Shown here piece after piece: positions 43,501 to 57,025 of a stretch of DNA of 64,000 nucleotides. This DNA comes from Girardinichthys multiradiatus (taxonomy: Eukaryota; Chordata; Actinopteri; Cyprinodontiformes; Goodeidae). The notes beneath the pieces are model-generated. The model was not told the origin of the DNA. It worked only from the letters and a program-made list of their open reading frames with translations, and searched no databases. The DNA lies in contig NC_061816.1 in the NCBI RefSeq assembly GCF_021462225.1, positions 14,719,390 to 14,783,389 on the forward strand, read 5' to 3'. The stretch's first letter is position 1. Every line of letters starts with the position of its first letter. Both the position numbers and the translations under genes were made by a program.

Positions 43501-45137
43501 TCTTCCAGATGCTTGAACCCTCAGATCTCACGTTAGCCTACACCTATAAGCACACCTGCTACCCATTTCCGCACCGGTGCGCAATGAGCTTGGGCTGCAT
43601 CTTTGTCACTACACGTCTTCTAAGGGGGGATTTTGAGCCCAGTTGTTCCATTAACTTTGGATGTGATCCAGCTGCCTCTGGAATGCTAATTTTAAAGGTG
43701 TCACACAGGTTGAGTAGTTGCAGAATTGATAGGTAACCCAAAAGAAGAATTATCAGCCAATATCATTAAAGAAACCATATAAAACCAGTTTGAAAACTCC
43801 ATATTTTACATCACATTTGACTTTGGGAAAAATAAGAACCACATATTTTTTTACATTCATAGACAAATGGATTAAATGAGAAAATAATGGGTAGACGAAC
43901 TCATTTTATAAGTAAACACTAATTTGTACTGAAACAGAAAATGTTGATTTTAGCCTGGAATGACTTATCAGGCGGAGAGTCTTAAGGAAATGATGGAAGG
44001 AAGGTAATAATAAAAAGTGAGTTTAAATTGCCTAACCTTCAACAGCTCCACTTAGTCCAGTCGTTGCAACGTTCATTCAAGGGTTGCTGGCAAGCTCTCA
44101 GAGGTAGTTGACATTTGATGAAGATGTGGAGTTTTTCCAGCTCTAGGTTCCACATTAGCATGAAGTAAATTAATCTTTCAGAGCTCAGCAGCTTTTGGTG
44201 CGCCGCTTACCTAAATGATGCTAATTAGTGTTTTCAAACTGACCAGGTAGCTTTGCAGCTCAAGGATTTTCACAATCACTTGGCATCGTAAAGGATTGAG
44301 AAACTGTTAAAACACTGATATGGTAAAAAGCAGTGATTTTAGCAAATACATATTTAGAAGCTGCTCTGTCCCTATGTCCTCAGTGGGGAGCTGACAAGCT
44401 AGATTGCTAATTTCCTGACTGGGAAGGCTCACAGTGTCAGTACCATTCCATCAGCAACCTCCCTGCAGAGCAGTGCACTAACATCTTCATTCCTGCTTGG
44501 GAATACAAGATCTGGCTAAATTTATCACATGTAAACAACTCAGTGGGTCCGACTTGGGAGCTGCCCTCGTAAAAGACGGCTGCTGTTCACACGTGTTAAG
44601 TATGTGTTCCATATGGGTTGATTTTCTGTGACTTGGTGAGCATGTTGAAACAGCATCCAATTTGGTTTTATCATCATTTTAGTGGGTCAACTTTAATCCC
44701 TGGAAATTCTGAAACTTTTTTTTTTCAATCTTTTACTATATTCTACATGTATTTCTTTAGAGTGGACTATACAATTTTGATAACCCTTAGCTTCTTATTT
44801 ATGAACCAGGCTGGGGTGTTTAACTGCATTAAAAGGGATACATTTGTAAAATTAGGGTTTATTTTCAAGTCCAACTTTAAAATTGTCTTGAACATTAAAA
44901 CACTTTTAATGCAAATAAAATAAAATAAAAATCCAATGAGAATGCAAAAACCACAACATTGGGACTGTAAAGCTGTTTTTTCATTTATGGTTGTTTTTTT
45001 AGTCTTATTACAATATTTTTTGATACTTATTTCTGTTATGATAAAAGCGACAATATAAAGTATCACAAAATCCAACATAGTATTTTTGGCTATAAATGCA
45101 TTCAGTCTCTTCAGTCTTCATATCATTCTTGAACTGT
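40501..45137. other. No gene recognised; possible unique or conserved noncoding DNA
   Basis: No TE coding text or exon is recognised. Blocks near 42980-43200 and 44020-44590 are of mixed composition without repeat words and could be conserved. A 12-bp perfect palindrome (CGCACCGGTGCG) lies at 43570-43581. Overlapping open frames on both strands at 42956-43214 show no known domain. Confidence 0.3.
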
Positions 45138-45205
45138 GGTTAGGGGCTGCACAAAATCAGTCCAAGGGCCACAAATGGCCCTCTGGCTACACTTTAGACA
45201 CCCTG
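45138..45205 (-). repeat. hAT-type element terminus, single end
   Basis: On the minus strand it reads CAGGGTGTCTAAAGTGTAGC, then GAGGGCCATTTGTGGCCCTT. This resembles the terminus of a common fish hAT family (CAGGGGTGTCCAAAGTGYGG-type). The partner end is not seen. Confidence 0.45.
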
Positions 45206-46920
45206 TGATAGTATTACTGGAAAACTAACTGTACAGCATCACCCATCTCTAGTTCAGTGTAGCTAAGTATTCTGGCATGATTCAATTTGCAAATTAAATG
45301 TGTGCAATTTGAGTTTGTAAAAGGTGTCCAGATGTCCTGGAGAATTGTTTCATGCTCTGACAAATCTGCAGTCTTGTATTTGTTCTTCATACAAATACAA
45401 GAATCAAATTTTGACAGGTTGTAAGTGACATGCAGAGATTTTATGTATTCAAACTACAGATGACAGCAGAAATTTGACATTCAAACTAATTTGCATTACG
45501 CTCACGTGGCATGTTTATAAGTTAAAAAAGTTAATTAAAAAATGGCACTTCAACACATACGGCACTGGCTATGGTTTGTACTAAAGCCTTGATAGCTATT
45601 AGCCCAAAAAATAAGGGTAATGCATCTTTGAGGTTCAGATTTCCTCAAGATATGAATTTCACATACCGCTTTAAGAAAATGCTTTCATCAGCTTCAAAGT
45701 TGCTCAATGCAATCATATGATTTTAGATATACTTTAAAAGATGCTGAGGCTATGGATATGATTACAGTTAAGTAAAAACACAGCAACTGTCCAAAGAATC
45801 CTGACCTCGAAGAATATTTTAATGATTTTTCTCAGGTCTACATTAAGAAAAAAAACAAAATAAATAAATTAAATTAAAAAAAATAAATAAATAAAAAATA
45901 TATATATATATGCTTTTTACAAAGCTTTAAAGACCAAGATGCAATGCCTTCCTGTATTAGTTGATGTTATATAAAACAGTAAAACAATACAATACTTTGT
46001 ACACATATAACATGGACATTCTGGATGCGTGTAACAGTGCTACAGAAACAAAGAAATGTGTCTAAAGATACCGTCACAGCATATGGTTTGGGGTGAGTTT
46101 ATTCCACGAATGGCAACAGCCATCATTTACTGTTTGGAAAAATACAGCTGGCCTATAAATTATTTAATATGTTTTGTCAGGCAGTTGAACCGTGTGCAGA
46201 TATTTTTTCTTGAGGCCAAAATTAAGCTTTACTAAACAGGTATAAAGACAGAAGAGGCATAAATGTAAATATCTAGAGATGTGTTAGATTTCTTCTCAAT
46301 TTTAAATGGAAATTGATTATTTAGGTATGTAAACAAAGTCTGATTTAAGTCATTTGAACCAGCTCTAAACATGTTTAGGTCACAATGATAATGAACTCGA
46401 ATGTGGAATTTACAATAAATGCATGTTGGTTTTCCTTTCTTCCTGTTTGTTTCATATTATTTATCTGCCCCGAGCAAACATGGAGAGCTACAAATGTACT
46501 TTTCTGCCTGGTCCTGTGCAAAGTGCAGAAACTATGTGCATGGAACGCGCTCCTGGAGGTGATCCAAACTTAGACGTAAAGCTAAATGCCTGAGGAGGTG
46601 CCGACAAATATTCCACAGGAAAAGATCATACGATCAAGGGTTCATCCAGCATGCCTGTGCAATATGAGCACAGTGGGCTCATAGGCACCAGGTCAGCTAA
46701 CAGCCACAGAGTGTCTTCATGTACGATGCTGTGTCTACTTGGTGTCCTTGATTTTATAATGAGACAGTTTGGTTATATAAATATATTCATAGCTGGTGGG
46801 TGGACCTCATTATTGACAATGCAGGCAATGCAAATGATGCTGGGTCCAGCGTCACAAATATCAGGGACGAATGTTGAATGCAAATACAGATTATACAAGT
46901 AACTGACATGGGGCTGCTTA
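45206..46920. other. No gene recognised; A-rich tract
   Basis: 45845-45912 is an A-rich run of AAATAAATAA type ending in (TA)n. The rest is unclassified. Confidence 0.35.
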
Positions 46921-46950
46921 GTAAAAGCTTTACTAAAGTAAAGCTTTTAC
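46921..46950. repeat. Perfect inverted repeat, 13-bp arms, 4-base loop
   Basis: GTAAAAGCTTTAC, loop TAAA, GTAAAGCTTTTAC. All 13 positions pair and the palindrome does not extend outward. Confidence 0.95.
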
Positions 46951-47035
46951 TTCTGCTTCTAGGAATACTTCTGTCCAGTGAATTTGTTATTTGCTAATAG
47001 CAAGCTCATTTTGTATTGTTAGCATTTGTGCCTAT

Positions 47036-47036
<1 letters not shown>

Positions 47037-47101
<65 letters not shown>

Positions 47102-47108
47102 TATACAT
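47037..47108. repeat. (TA)n microsatellite
   Basis: Roughly 30 near-perfect TA units followed by GATATACATATATA. Confidence 0.95.
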
Positions 47109-48765
47109 ATATATTGCTACAGTGCAAGGAGCTACGCAAGAAGCAATAAAAAACATGTAGAAACTACGCCATTTATTAAGGGGGAGGGCCTCGAGATGGG
47201 GCATAATGTATTTAAAAAGCACAAATGGCTGTATTTATGGTGAAGGTCATGAGTAGTTGTAGTGAAACATGGCAGTGGTTCTACATTAATCTGCTCCAGC
47301 TGGAGTGCTGTTTATTCCTACTCTGTATTTTCTATTTTGCAAATAGGGCAGACTTGCAACAAATTAATCAAAATTTGTATTCATACAGGCAACAGACTTT
47401 TGAATTGAAAACATATTTTAGGGTCAGTTTTAAAACCCCTGAAACAATGAAACATAAATCTATTACAGTCTGCCTTTTTTTATTATATTGAAAGCCTAAT
47501 AAATTATAAAAAGCACTTTTCAGACACAAAAAAACCCTTTTTGACATACACCTTCTAAAATTGAACATCTCTACCAAATATGAATATTGACATGTATTCT
47601 ACTGTTGAGTATAAGTAACTATTATAAACAGTAAAAGGTTTTGTGACAGAAAATAACTTTTTAGCGGCCATACATGCACCTATGGTTGGGCACTTATTGG
47701 CAACATTGAAAATGATAGTGTGAACAATCTTACTTTGCCTAAAGTTTCTCTACATAGTAGTGATTTGTAAAAAAAAAGAAAAAAGGTGACCAACAAAAAA
47801 GAGGTTTTCCATTTGAAACCAAGAATAATGACGAAGAATTGACCATGAATAATGAAACAATTGACTACAAGGGAAGAAGAAACCCAGGTCTAAAGGGACG
47901 ACAACATAACATATTTCATCCCAGTCAGGCCTTTCAGAGCTTTTCAGTTGTTTTTTCTTTACTCTTTTTTTATGACGGCTGCTGAAATTCATATAACATT
48001 AAATCAACTACTGCTTTCTCGAAAGCGCTTCACACTACATTCAGTTATCCACCCATTCATGCACACATTCACATACTGACAGTGGTGAGCTACATTGTAA
48101 TAAAATATGTAACAATATGTTACATATTTTGGATCCAGATGCAAATAAAGATGACAAATTTGGTTTTTTTTGGGGTTTTTTTTTTGTCCTTTACATGCAA
48201 ATTGATTTTTTGTTCAGAGAAACAGTATAAAAATAATTTCCAAATTGGAAAAAAAAAAAAAAATACTCCTTTTTGGGAATAATATCTTGCCACATTTAGG
48301 TTCTCTTTTTGTATTTTGATTTGTAGTTCAGAGATTTTGCTGGAATTTCTCTTTAGCCTTGTTTTAAGCAAGACAAAAATACCCTTTTAAGAATTATAGA
48401 ATTATATCCAGAGTGGTAGGAATTAAGGGAAACCAGAATTCCATCAGATTCTTGTGAGGTCCAAAGAGCATGTATGTGGAAGACAGAGGGTTCAAATGTC
48501 ATGATATAATACAGTGGCAGTTCTGTATTATGCTGTAATATGTAATATTGAAATGGCTGCTTTATTCTTAATAAATTGGAATATAATCAAAAGGTAATTT
48601 GGTAAAGCAAAACCTGTTTATCATAATTGGAGTGTGGTAGTTAACTGAAGGATAAACTAGGACCAAACAATTAGAGTTCTCCAACTGAGAGATGGTTCAT
48701 CCAATCAAATGATACATTTTTATTTTATTTTAATAATTTAATATATAATTCTGTGGATGGTTTCC
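47109..48765. other. No gene recognised
   Basis: AT-rich DNA with several homopolymer runs (T near 48164-48187, A near 48249-48262). No coding or repeat text seen. Confidence 0.35.
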
Positions 48766-48793
48766 CAGATGGTTTAATGTAACAAACCATCTG
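48766..48793. repeat. Perfect inverted repeat, 10-bp arms
   Basis: CAGATGGTTT and AAACCATCTG flank an 8-base loop (AATGTAAC). A partial direct copy (GGATGGTTTCCC) lies just upstream. Confidence 0.9.
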
Positions 48794-51064
48794 TTGGGTC
48801 ATACTAACCATGCCTACCAGGGCTAAAAAATTGCTATGCAAAGGTTTTGAATGTCATTTCTCTCCGATTTACAAAGAAAACAATGTTAAACACAAATATC
48901 TAGTAATTTAGATTTTAATATGATCATGTGCAAATATATTTTCCTTTCTTAAACTGCTAAATGTTAGGATTAATATACAGTTATGAAGAGAATGTATATG
49001 TTGAAGAAAATAGTGTATTTCCCTTTTCACAAAAGCAAAAAATATTCCTGTTTTGTTTTTTATTTTATCTCCTGTTACGTTTTTTGCCTTGCTGGTCTGG
49101 ATCTCTTACACACAAATTCACCACAGTTGCATCTTTTGTACTCTCAGAGAGGCGTTGTTCATCATCCAGATTCCAGCTTCCTCAAGCTGAGTTTCCAACT
49201 TCTCCGCCAGCCGAGCAGCTCGTTTCTCAGCTGGAGACGATAACTATCTTTCTGCTCGCCTGGCGCATACAAACCTCTAGAACCCACCCTGAGGCCAAAG
49301 GAGCATTATTGATCAGCGAGTTTTCTTGATAACGCTTGTTGCTGTTTTGCTGTCCCCATTTACACAGAAAAAAATATGTGGGGAAAAAGATGCATGGAGG
49401 ACTAAACTCCATGAGAACAAAGGATTTGGATTTAGTCGGGTTTAGCCAACTGCAGCACTGGTCCTAATAATACTGGGCTAGAAAAAGACCTCTGGAGTTG
49501 TTTTTTTTTCCTTTTTTTGAATATTTGCCCCCACAAGTGTTTCTTTATTTGTTTTATTCAGATATAAAGCACACATTTCAACATTTAATTTTTTATTATT
49601 ATTGTAATGATTAAACAAAGAGCAACCATAAAAAAACAACAAACAATGCAGGTCTTTTAGAAAAGTGATGCTCCAGCAAAACACAGATATTCCCCTCCAA
49701 CTTCCCCCACTGTGAATTATTTATGGCCACATTTCTCTAGACACGGTCTGGGGGTGAATATTTCATGCAACTTATTTGCCCCCATGTAATGGGTTTGACT
49801 TAAGTCTGACTCCGCTGTTGTCAACAGGGGCCCCCTTGCCAATTGGTACGCTAACCTCTATCTGCCCCAAAGCATGAAACTCGGTCTGTGGCGGGGAGGT
49901 GAGGTCTTATTCTGTTAGCTGTGGATGAAATGCAATGTGCAGTGCTGCCTGGTGAGGAACTTGCCAAGGCAGACCATTGTGGAGATTAGTGTGCAACCTA
50001 AATCACATTATTTCTGGGCTAAAAGGCACTGCTGTGATATCTGCATGAGATCTGAGAATACATCAAACAGGGCCTATACGACTGTTGCTCTAAATAAAGA
50101 AATAGCCGAATGTTTAAACTTAAGAGGATAAAACGCAACCTCCTATAAACTCAATGCTGGACTATCTCATAAAAAGGCATCCAAAACCTAAAAAAAAGGT
50201 TTGTTTTGACTGATGACTGAAAACACTGAAAGCTGCCTGCAGCATTTTGCCAGTCTTTACTGTCCTTTTTACAAACCACAACTACACTGCAGTATGAATA
50301 AAATGTAGTGTGGTGGAAAGAAAGTTTCCCTCTGTGTCCTTAGAAAACAAAAATATATAAATATATAAAATGACCGATTTGAGTCAAGAAGTGACAAAAA
50401 AAGAGAACAAAAATATTAGATACAACTCAAAATACTAAACCTGGTAAAAGCCATTAGGTCAATAGAAAACAACATGGTTGGCAGTTATGTAAAGCTAATT
50501 TATGGTTTTCATTTGCTGCAATGTACATTTCTTGATCACATAATTCTCTTTATACATTCCAGCATTTGCACTGAGAAAATGTCTGCCAACTGGGCTCACA
50601 ACAGAAACATGCCTTTTTCGCAACAGAAATGGGGCCAAACAAGTCTTCTTAGCCATGTAATACACAAAAGCCTCACCAACAAAAACCTGCTCCTCATTTT
50701 GCACTGCTAAACAACTATAATGTGGGTTGCCAACATTACCCCAGGCATTTATGTTCCTCAAACTAAATCCAGGTCGAAATGTGTTATATTTCTTAAGACT
50801 AGAGTTGTTTGCGACAAGCCTACTACACTTTTTGTTTTACAAAAACAGGGCAGGACCTGCCATTTTTGAATAAGTTTCCCATTTTTAGTGAAAAGTGAGT
50901 ATCTTTAGATTTCATCCAATTTAATAGATAGTTTACCATCCTCATTTTCACATCTGGTGAGTTTTGTAATTAAATTAGATTTTCTATGTTGACTAATTTT
51001 ACTTTAGTCTGTTGCTTTATAAGTGCTGTTCATGTTAATCTAAAACACATTTATTTTGATTTAC
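48794..51064. other. No gene recognised; two mixed-composition blocks
   Basis: 49090-49330 and 49685-49930 have balanced composition and no repeat words, and could be conserved noncoding DNA or old unrecognised elements. The 122-codon frame at 48961-49329 shows no domain. Confidence 0.3.
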
Positions 51065-51755
51065 TTTTATCATGGTGCCGTAAAAACGTATTTGCCCGCT
51101 AACAGATTATTTCTGTTTTTGCTTTTATCTCCTCCAATATTTCAGATAATCAGACAATGATATTCTAAGTAATAAAATAAATAAAAGCAAATGAAAAAAG
51201 CTATTTCCAAATGACAATTGGATTTAATAAGATACAAATGTTGGTGCAAACCAACCTGGCCCTATGTGGATAAGTAATTGAATCACATTGTAAGTTATAA
51301 ATTAACTATGATTAACCACATGTTCTTTTGTTCAATTATACCACCCCTACTTCCAGGACTGATTATTGACTGACAAGGAAAATCAAGAAATACCTTAAAA
51401 AGAGCCTGTCTGCAACATGAAGTTGGCTGAAAGGTCTCAAAAAGCAACACAACGTACCCCAAACTAATGGAATTCAATAATAAACTAAAAAGTGCTGACA
51501 TATATCAGTTCAAAAAGCCTATCAAGCCATTTTGAATTCCAGTAAAGTGGAAAAAAAAACATGGAATTGTGGTAAATCTTCCTAGAATACAGAGAAAGGA
51601 CATCCAACAACAACAGTCAAATATTGTAATGTGATCATCTGGAGCTGCTTGGTTTATTTGGTAATCTGGACAACTTGGTAAAATTAGTGCAACCACAAAT
51701 TCTCTACCCAGAAATCCTAAAGGAGATTGCCCAGCCAACAGTTTATTACCTTAAC
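51065..51755 (+). pseudogene. Tc1-type transposon relic with internal deletion
   Basis: It starts near ATCATGGTGCCGTAAAAACG with TATTTGCCCGC, typical of a fish Tc1 family terminus. It continues with ACCTGGCCCTATGTGGATAA and AAATCAAGAAATACCTTAAA, then the start of the transposase coding region (GTCTCAAAAAGCAACACAAC onward) and the word AAACATGGAATTGTGGTAAA that codes the second DNA-binding block. It then jumps to the end of the catalytic region (GTGATCATCTGGAGCTGCTT, the VMVWGC-type block, then GGTAATCTGGACAACTTGG and CAGAAATCCTAAAGGAGA). The first catalytic Asp block is lost in the deletion. No open frame remains. Confidence 0.6.
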
Positions 51756-52799
51756 CTCTTAAGCCCAAGATGTTTTGAGAAGTTAGAGCTCAAAATAACA
51801 TGTGTAAACTACTTGAATTTTCCTCAGAATTGAAAAACTCTATCTAAAAAAATCATTATGTTAATAATTATTTTTTATTTTTTAATGGGAGTGATAATTC
51901 TGGCCTTCCTTTGCTGCTGGTCGAGTAAAACCAGGTGGATTGCGACAAAATGTATTTTTTGGAATCTGTGAGCTCTCTGGTGACACCAGACATGCTGGTT
52001 TTGTGTGTAGAAGCCGTGGGGTGAACATCTGAGACCGACTTTTGCGGTTACCTCATTTTGTGGAGTTTATTTTCTGATTCAACTGCATTTAATTTTACTT
52101 TTTTTTGGTGTTTGTAGAAATGGTTTATATCAGGTAGGTTTTTTCGCCTTCGTTTTTGAAATCAAAATTTTAAAATAACCAGAGGAAAAAACAATAAGCT
52201 AAGTTTTTCGAATACTCATAGAATAGAAATCGGTTAGGGGTAACCTACTTTCTAATGAAACCATAAATCTTTTGCAGAATATAATAGTTAATTCTTAAGA
52301 TTTTTTTCCACAAGCAAAGCTTTACTGATTAAAGAAATAGGAAGGGGAAGCAAAAACCTTTTGGGGAGTTCTGGAATTGTTTGTCATATAACCTCAACTG
52401 CATGATTTGTCTAATAAATTGTGATATACTGTATTTTTGTGTGATTGGAGGAAATGGTGGTGATTTAATGACAATGTACTTTGTCCAATTATGCACATAC
52501 TAACTTCTAAACTAGTAAAGTACCTCTGCACAATTTGCCAAGCTATGTACATTTACAGTTTTTTGCTTTATATGTTGCTGTTTTTTTAGATGATCTAGAT
52601 TTTTTAGATGATTTTGCCTCCCCTGTCTTCCTCCCACCATTAACTAAAGAAATAATTTAACTCTAAAAGCCCTAACATGTTCCTTTCTCTCACTCTATCC
52701 ATCCATTTTGTTTTACTTAATTCAGGTCAGGTCAGCAAGTAGTGAGAGAGCAGAGATGTCACTCTCCTCTGAAAAAAAAAAAAAAACAAATCAGTTCCC
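51756..52799. other. No gene recognised
   Basis: AT-rich spacer ending in an A run near 52771-52785. No coding text seen. Confidence 0.35.
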
Positions 52800-53090
52800 A
52801 CGTGTTTCCAGGCCAAGGAGAAATTAAATCCCTCCACTGAGTTCTGGGTCTACCTTGGGTCTGCTCCCAGCTGATTGTCTTCAGATCACCTTCAAAGTGG
52901 GGGACTCGGGAGGCATCCTAATCAGATGCCTGAACCCCTCCATTGGCTTCTTTCGATAAAAAAGGCTTGGACCTTATTCAAGAATCCCTCTGGATGTTGG
53001 AGTTCCTCACATTATCTGTAAGTCAGAGCCTGGCCACTGCACAGAGCAAATTCATCTCAGCTACTGTAGCAGATATGTAATCCCTCCAGC
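52800..53090 (-). pseudogene. Rex3 (RTE-clade) LINE fragment, minus strand, decayed
   Basis: The plus-strand text GGGACTCGGGAGGCATCCTA, ATCAGATGCCTGAACC, CCATTGGCTTCTTTCGAT, AAGTCAGAGCCTGGCCACTG and AAATTCATCTCAGCTACTGT is the antisense of the C-terminal region of Rex3 (the part that codes GHLYRM, the RSQLRWLG block and MSFLRRV in better copies). It is too diverged to translate cleanly. Confidence 0.55.
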
Positions 53091-53519
53091 TAATACCCCA
53101 AGATGATGAAAGGATTGTCACAATCTTATAGAACCAAAAGAGGGTCTTCTTCAATGAGTGATAACATTTTCTGAGTTTCTAAACCAGAGACCTCTATCCT
53201 CACTACTGTGGCTCCTCAGATATAAATCATAATTAAAATCATCCAAGAAAAGGCATAAAGGCTTATTAACAAAGTTAAAGATCTAGAATGAAATAGGCTT
53301 TCTGCTGCAGATGGTTTCTGTAAGACCACTGCTACAACATTGCTTGAATTTTCTTCTGGTATAAAGGACAATATCTCCATTGACAAGAAGCAATGACAAA
53401 CATTTTTTAACCTTCTTTGCTGATTTGTATCTTTGCAGTATTGACCATTTTGTACCTCAGTTTTTAAGGTTTTAAATTTGTTCATTATACCATTGGTTAA
53501 GTTGTACCCATCAGGTTTT
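53091..53519. other. No gene recognised
   Basis: Spacer between a Rex3 fragment and a polypyrimidine tract. No features seen. Confidence 0.35.
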
Positions 53520-53800
53520 TTTTAATTCTTTCCTTTCTTTTCTTCCTTTCTTGTGTCCTACTTCCCTCACTTTGTTTTCCCTACTTTCGATGCATCCTTG
53601 TGTCCTTCCTTCCCTCTTTTTCCTTCCTTTCTTCCAGTCTTCTTTTTTCCTTCATTTCTTTCCTTCCTTCCTCATGTCTCTCTGTCCTTTTCCTTCTTCA
53701 TTGTGCCCTTCCCCTTTTCCTCCCTTCCATTCTTATTGTCCTACCTCCCTCCGTTTCTTGTGTGTTACTTCCTTACTTCCGCGTTTTTTCCAGTTTCCAT
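53520..53800. repeat. Degenerate polypyrimidine tract, TTGTGTCCTTCCTTCC-like
   Basis: It has the same composition and recurring words as the tracts at 21860 and 25790 (TTGTGTCCTACTTCC, TTGTGTCCTTCCTTCC, TTGTGTGTTACTTCC). Three overlapping open frames here are composition effects. Confidence 0.75.
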
Positions 53801-56689
53801 TTAAATCCCGCCCATTGTAAGAATATCAGCCATGGTATTCATGGTAAAATTTTATATTTTATTAGTTGCAATAAACATAAAGGAGTGAGACTTCTGGCAG
53901 ATTCAGTCTTAAAAGGTCTGGAACGTCTTACATGAAGAATGTATATGACCACATTTAAAGTGCAATATTCTTACAACACTGGAGAAAAATGCAACTTGTC
54001 TTAACATGACTTATCCTGAATTGAGTAATTATTTGAGAAATATTTGAGTAGTAATTTGTTTCAACAGTGAGTGCACAGAAAAGCACCCTGAATTTTGTGA
54101 GTTTTATATATGTCAGGAACTAAAATAATTATAGAATAACATAAATATAATACATAAATACAGCCAAGTCTCTTAAGATGTATGTTCTCATATATCATGC
54201 ACTGTAAGCATTGATCATCCTCATATGAGCATCCGGACGTTAAGTGACCAACGCTATAGCTCAGTCCAATAAATGTTTACCCTTTAAAAGGCTGTATACA
54301 TGGTGCAAACATAAAACATTCAGAGAGCACAAGATGTACATGGTTTCATTCCCAGAAAGCAAAGCAGTGTGCAACGCAGTTCAGTGCAGAGAGGTATTGA
54401 TGGTGTAGAAGGGTGGAATTTCAAGTACTGTTGTTACATTTTTCAACCAAATAAAGGAAAATAGCCTTAGCTATGTTTCTTATTTAATATTTGTGAATCC
54501 TGGCATTTTTCCTAATATTTCTGGAGACAATCAGCCGTTTTCAGAAAGATGACTCAAACTGTTTTGCTGCTCCTTTTATTAATTAATTTATTCTTTAAAG
54601 CTGCAGTGTAATTAGGAATTATTCATTTTTTTTCCTTCGCTCTATTTATTTAGTGTTCCCACTCAATGGCCTTTTCTGGTGAAGGAAAAAGGAGGGAAAT
54701 AGACCAGACATGAAATCCATGCACAGCAAGAATTGCACAACCATAAACTGTGACTTTTTTTTAAAGACAGACAAGCAATAGCTTGTTATTCTTATTCAGA
54801 ACCTCGATGATCAAATTAATTGTAATAGCAAAGTGGTCGATTCTTCAAGCCAACATTTTTAACGTAACATGATGAAATTATTTAACAGAATATGGGGCTC
54901 TAAAGTACAAGGCAGTACAACGTTTTCTGGATGTTTTGCCATGTGACTTTAAGGTCACGGCCGAGTATGTTTGGTTCAAACAAATTTGTGACCCTGTACA
55001 ACATTTTCCCATTTAAAAAAAATCTAAATTCAAAGTATTTTAGGTGAATTTCAATAAATTAGAGTAGTAAGTAGGAAGTGACAAGAATTATGTCAGTTTT
55101 TACTGCATCAGTGTAGTGTGGCCTATATTTCACTAACTTTTTCCTTCCTCTCAACTTCCCATTGATTTGCCTGGAAAGGAACAATATTTCACTGAATATC
55201 TTCCGGAAAATAGCTACTCGTCCAAACTTGCCCATATCTAAATTCACAGCAATAACTTTAAAGTTTAAAAACGGCTGGAAAAGTGACAAACAAGGCTGGA
55301 GGACCCAAGTTTATTTTCTAACCATGAACAGTTAGGAGAATGATAGTTGAGGTTAAATAAAAATCTGAGCTCAGTATTGCCCAATTCATTTTTTTAATAG
55401 CCTTACTGCATTCATACTTTAATACTACTACACAAAGCTCTTAAGTTATCCAACAATTCTTTATGTTCTTCCAGGATAAAACGGAAGTAAAGTATGTCCA
55501 TTAATTTGCTGGAACATAATGTTATGTATCTGAGGTTAGGTGCCTTTTTAAGCTTCAGTGATTTAAAAGGTCAGTTCAAAGTGGTTTAACTAACAAACAG
55601 AATATATTCCTGTGAAATGTGGTTGACTAAATGACTGGAGTAAAAAAGTAAAGCTCCCACTGTGCAGAAAGAAACCTGTAAGGACCCATTAAAAGTCTGA
55701 ATAACTATTACTTTAAAACCACTGAAAACATCCTTGAAGGCAAAGAAATGAAAAGTGGTGCACTTTGTGCTGAACTTAAATGCGCCCTCAATATTCTCAC
55801 AAATTCTCACATTAGAATCACAATAAGTAAATATGACAACCAATATGTCTAAATGCAACACATCACACATCAAATAATGCCCAAGCTTATACAATCCTGC
55901 ATATAATTTAGCTCCTTTTGAAGCGTCTGTGATAAGATCAACCCAAATCCTTCCGGTCACACATGGAGATTTGATCTCCTAAGAATCCAAGCTGGTTCCA
56001 GGCATTTTGGTGCCCAAGACAGGACTATGGGTTTGCCCACACACCCCAACCACCCGCAGAATTAATAGTTAATGTATTTAAAGGTTGAACTATGATGTTA
56101 AGTTTTTCCAGTTTTTATTTTTCCAGTAGAAAGCATCTGAATATATATTGATGGTTGCAGCCTGTATTCCATTTTCATTATCACATATATTTTATTGTTG
56201 AGGTTTTGCCCTAATAGAGTGTCCATGTGTGGACAAATGTGGCAAATATTTCCTTAGAGCATCTGCCCAAGTCATATGTAAAATAAAGGTTTAGTTTTTT
56301 TGTTGCTGTACAGTAGTAAAAATGCAGCTGCAGCAGACCTACAACATGAGTTATCTTGTTGAAACAATTGATTTATAAAATAAAACAGCCTGAACAACAT
56401 TTACATAATTACACAGCAGCTACGGTATCTACAGGTGCATTATTTCCAGCCTTGCTCAATTTTAACTAAGCTGAGATGTAAGGTATACAGTTCTATCTTG
56501 AGTGTCCTTTTCCATTAATTAAAAACATGCATACAGTGTTTCCCTTTTATAGGTTTACAAACATTTACAAATAAAATAATATTGTTTGGCTTTTCTTGGC
56601 ATCAAGCTGATGCAAAATATAAATAATAATGTGCATGAAATGGAGTAAAAGGATGCTATTTCTGAACTTTTTTAAAAGGTCAGTCAGTC
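53801..56689. other. No gene recognised
   Basis: AT-rich DNA with no recognisable coding or repeat text. The frame at 55586-55960 (124 codons, minus) has no known domain. Confidence 0.35.
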
Positions 56690-57025
56690 AGTCATTTTCT
56701 ACCAATTATTCCATAGTGGGCCACGGGGGAGCTGGTGCCTATCTCCAGCAGTCTATGGGCAGGAGGCGGGGTACACCCTGGACAAGTCGCCAGTCCAACA
56801 CACAAACAACCATGCACACACTCATTCATACACCTAAGGGCAATTTATAGTGAGCAATTAACCTAACAGGCATGTCTTTGGACTGTGGGAGGAAGCCGGG
56901 GTACCCGGTGAGAACCCATGCATGCACGGGGAGAACATGCAAACTCCATGCAAGAAGACCCCTGGCCGGCGAATCGAACCCAGGACCTTCTTGCTGCAAG
57001 GCAACAGTGCTACTGTGCAGCCCAT
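56690..57025 (-). repeat. tRNA-derived SINE, near complete, minus strand
   Basis: On the minus strand it begins GGCTGCACAGTAGCACTGTT (A-box region), GGTCCTGGGTTCGATTCGCC (B box GGTTCGATTC-like), then GGAGTTTGCATGTTCTCCCC, CTTCCTCCCACAGTCCAAAG, ACATGCCTGTTAGGTTAATT and TGTCCAGGGTGTACCCCGCC. This is one of the commonest fish SINE-type repeats. It ends in a short CAGT repeat near 56680-56693 that may be its simple tail. It serves as reference for the split copy at 18145-18925. Confidence 0.75.

Noticed and set aside
44618..45078. Open frames of about 100 codons on both strands
   Set aside because: They overlap each other, are AT-driven (Phe, Ile, Lys rich), and show no motif.
48961..49329. 122-codon open frame that could be an exon
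   Set aside because: No recognisable domain and no clear splice-site context, and two overlapping frames are equally open. Kept only as an unclassified block.
56920..57020. Possible functional tRNA gene on the minus strand
   Set aside because: A- and B-box-like words are present, but they are embedded in a longer common SINE with no proper acceptor stem or anticodon arm.
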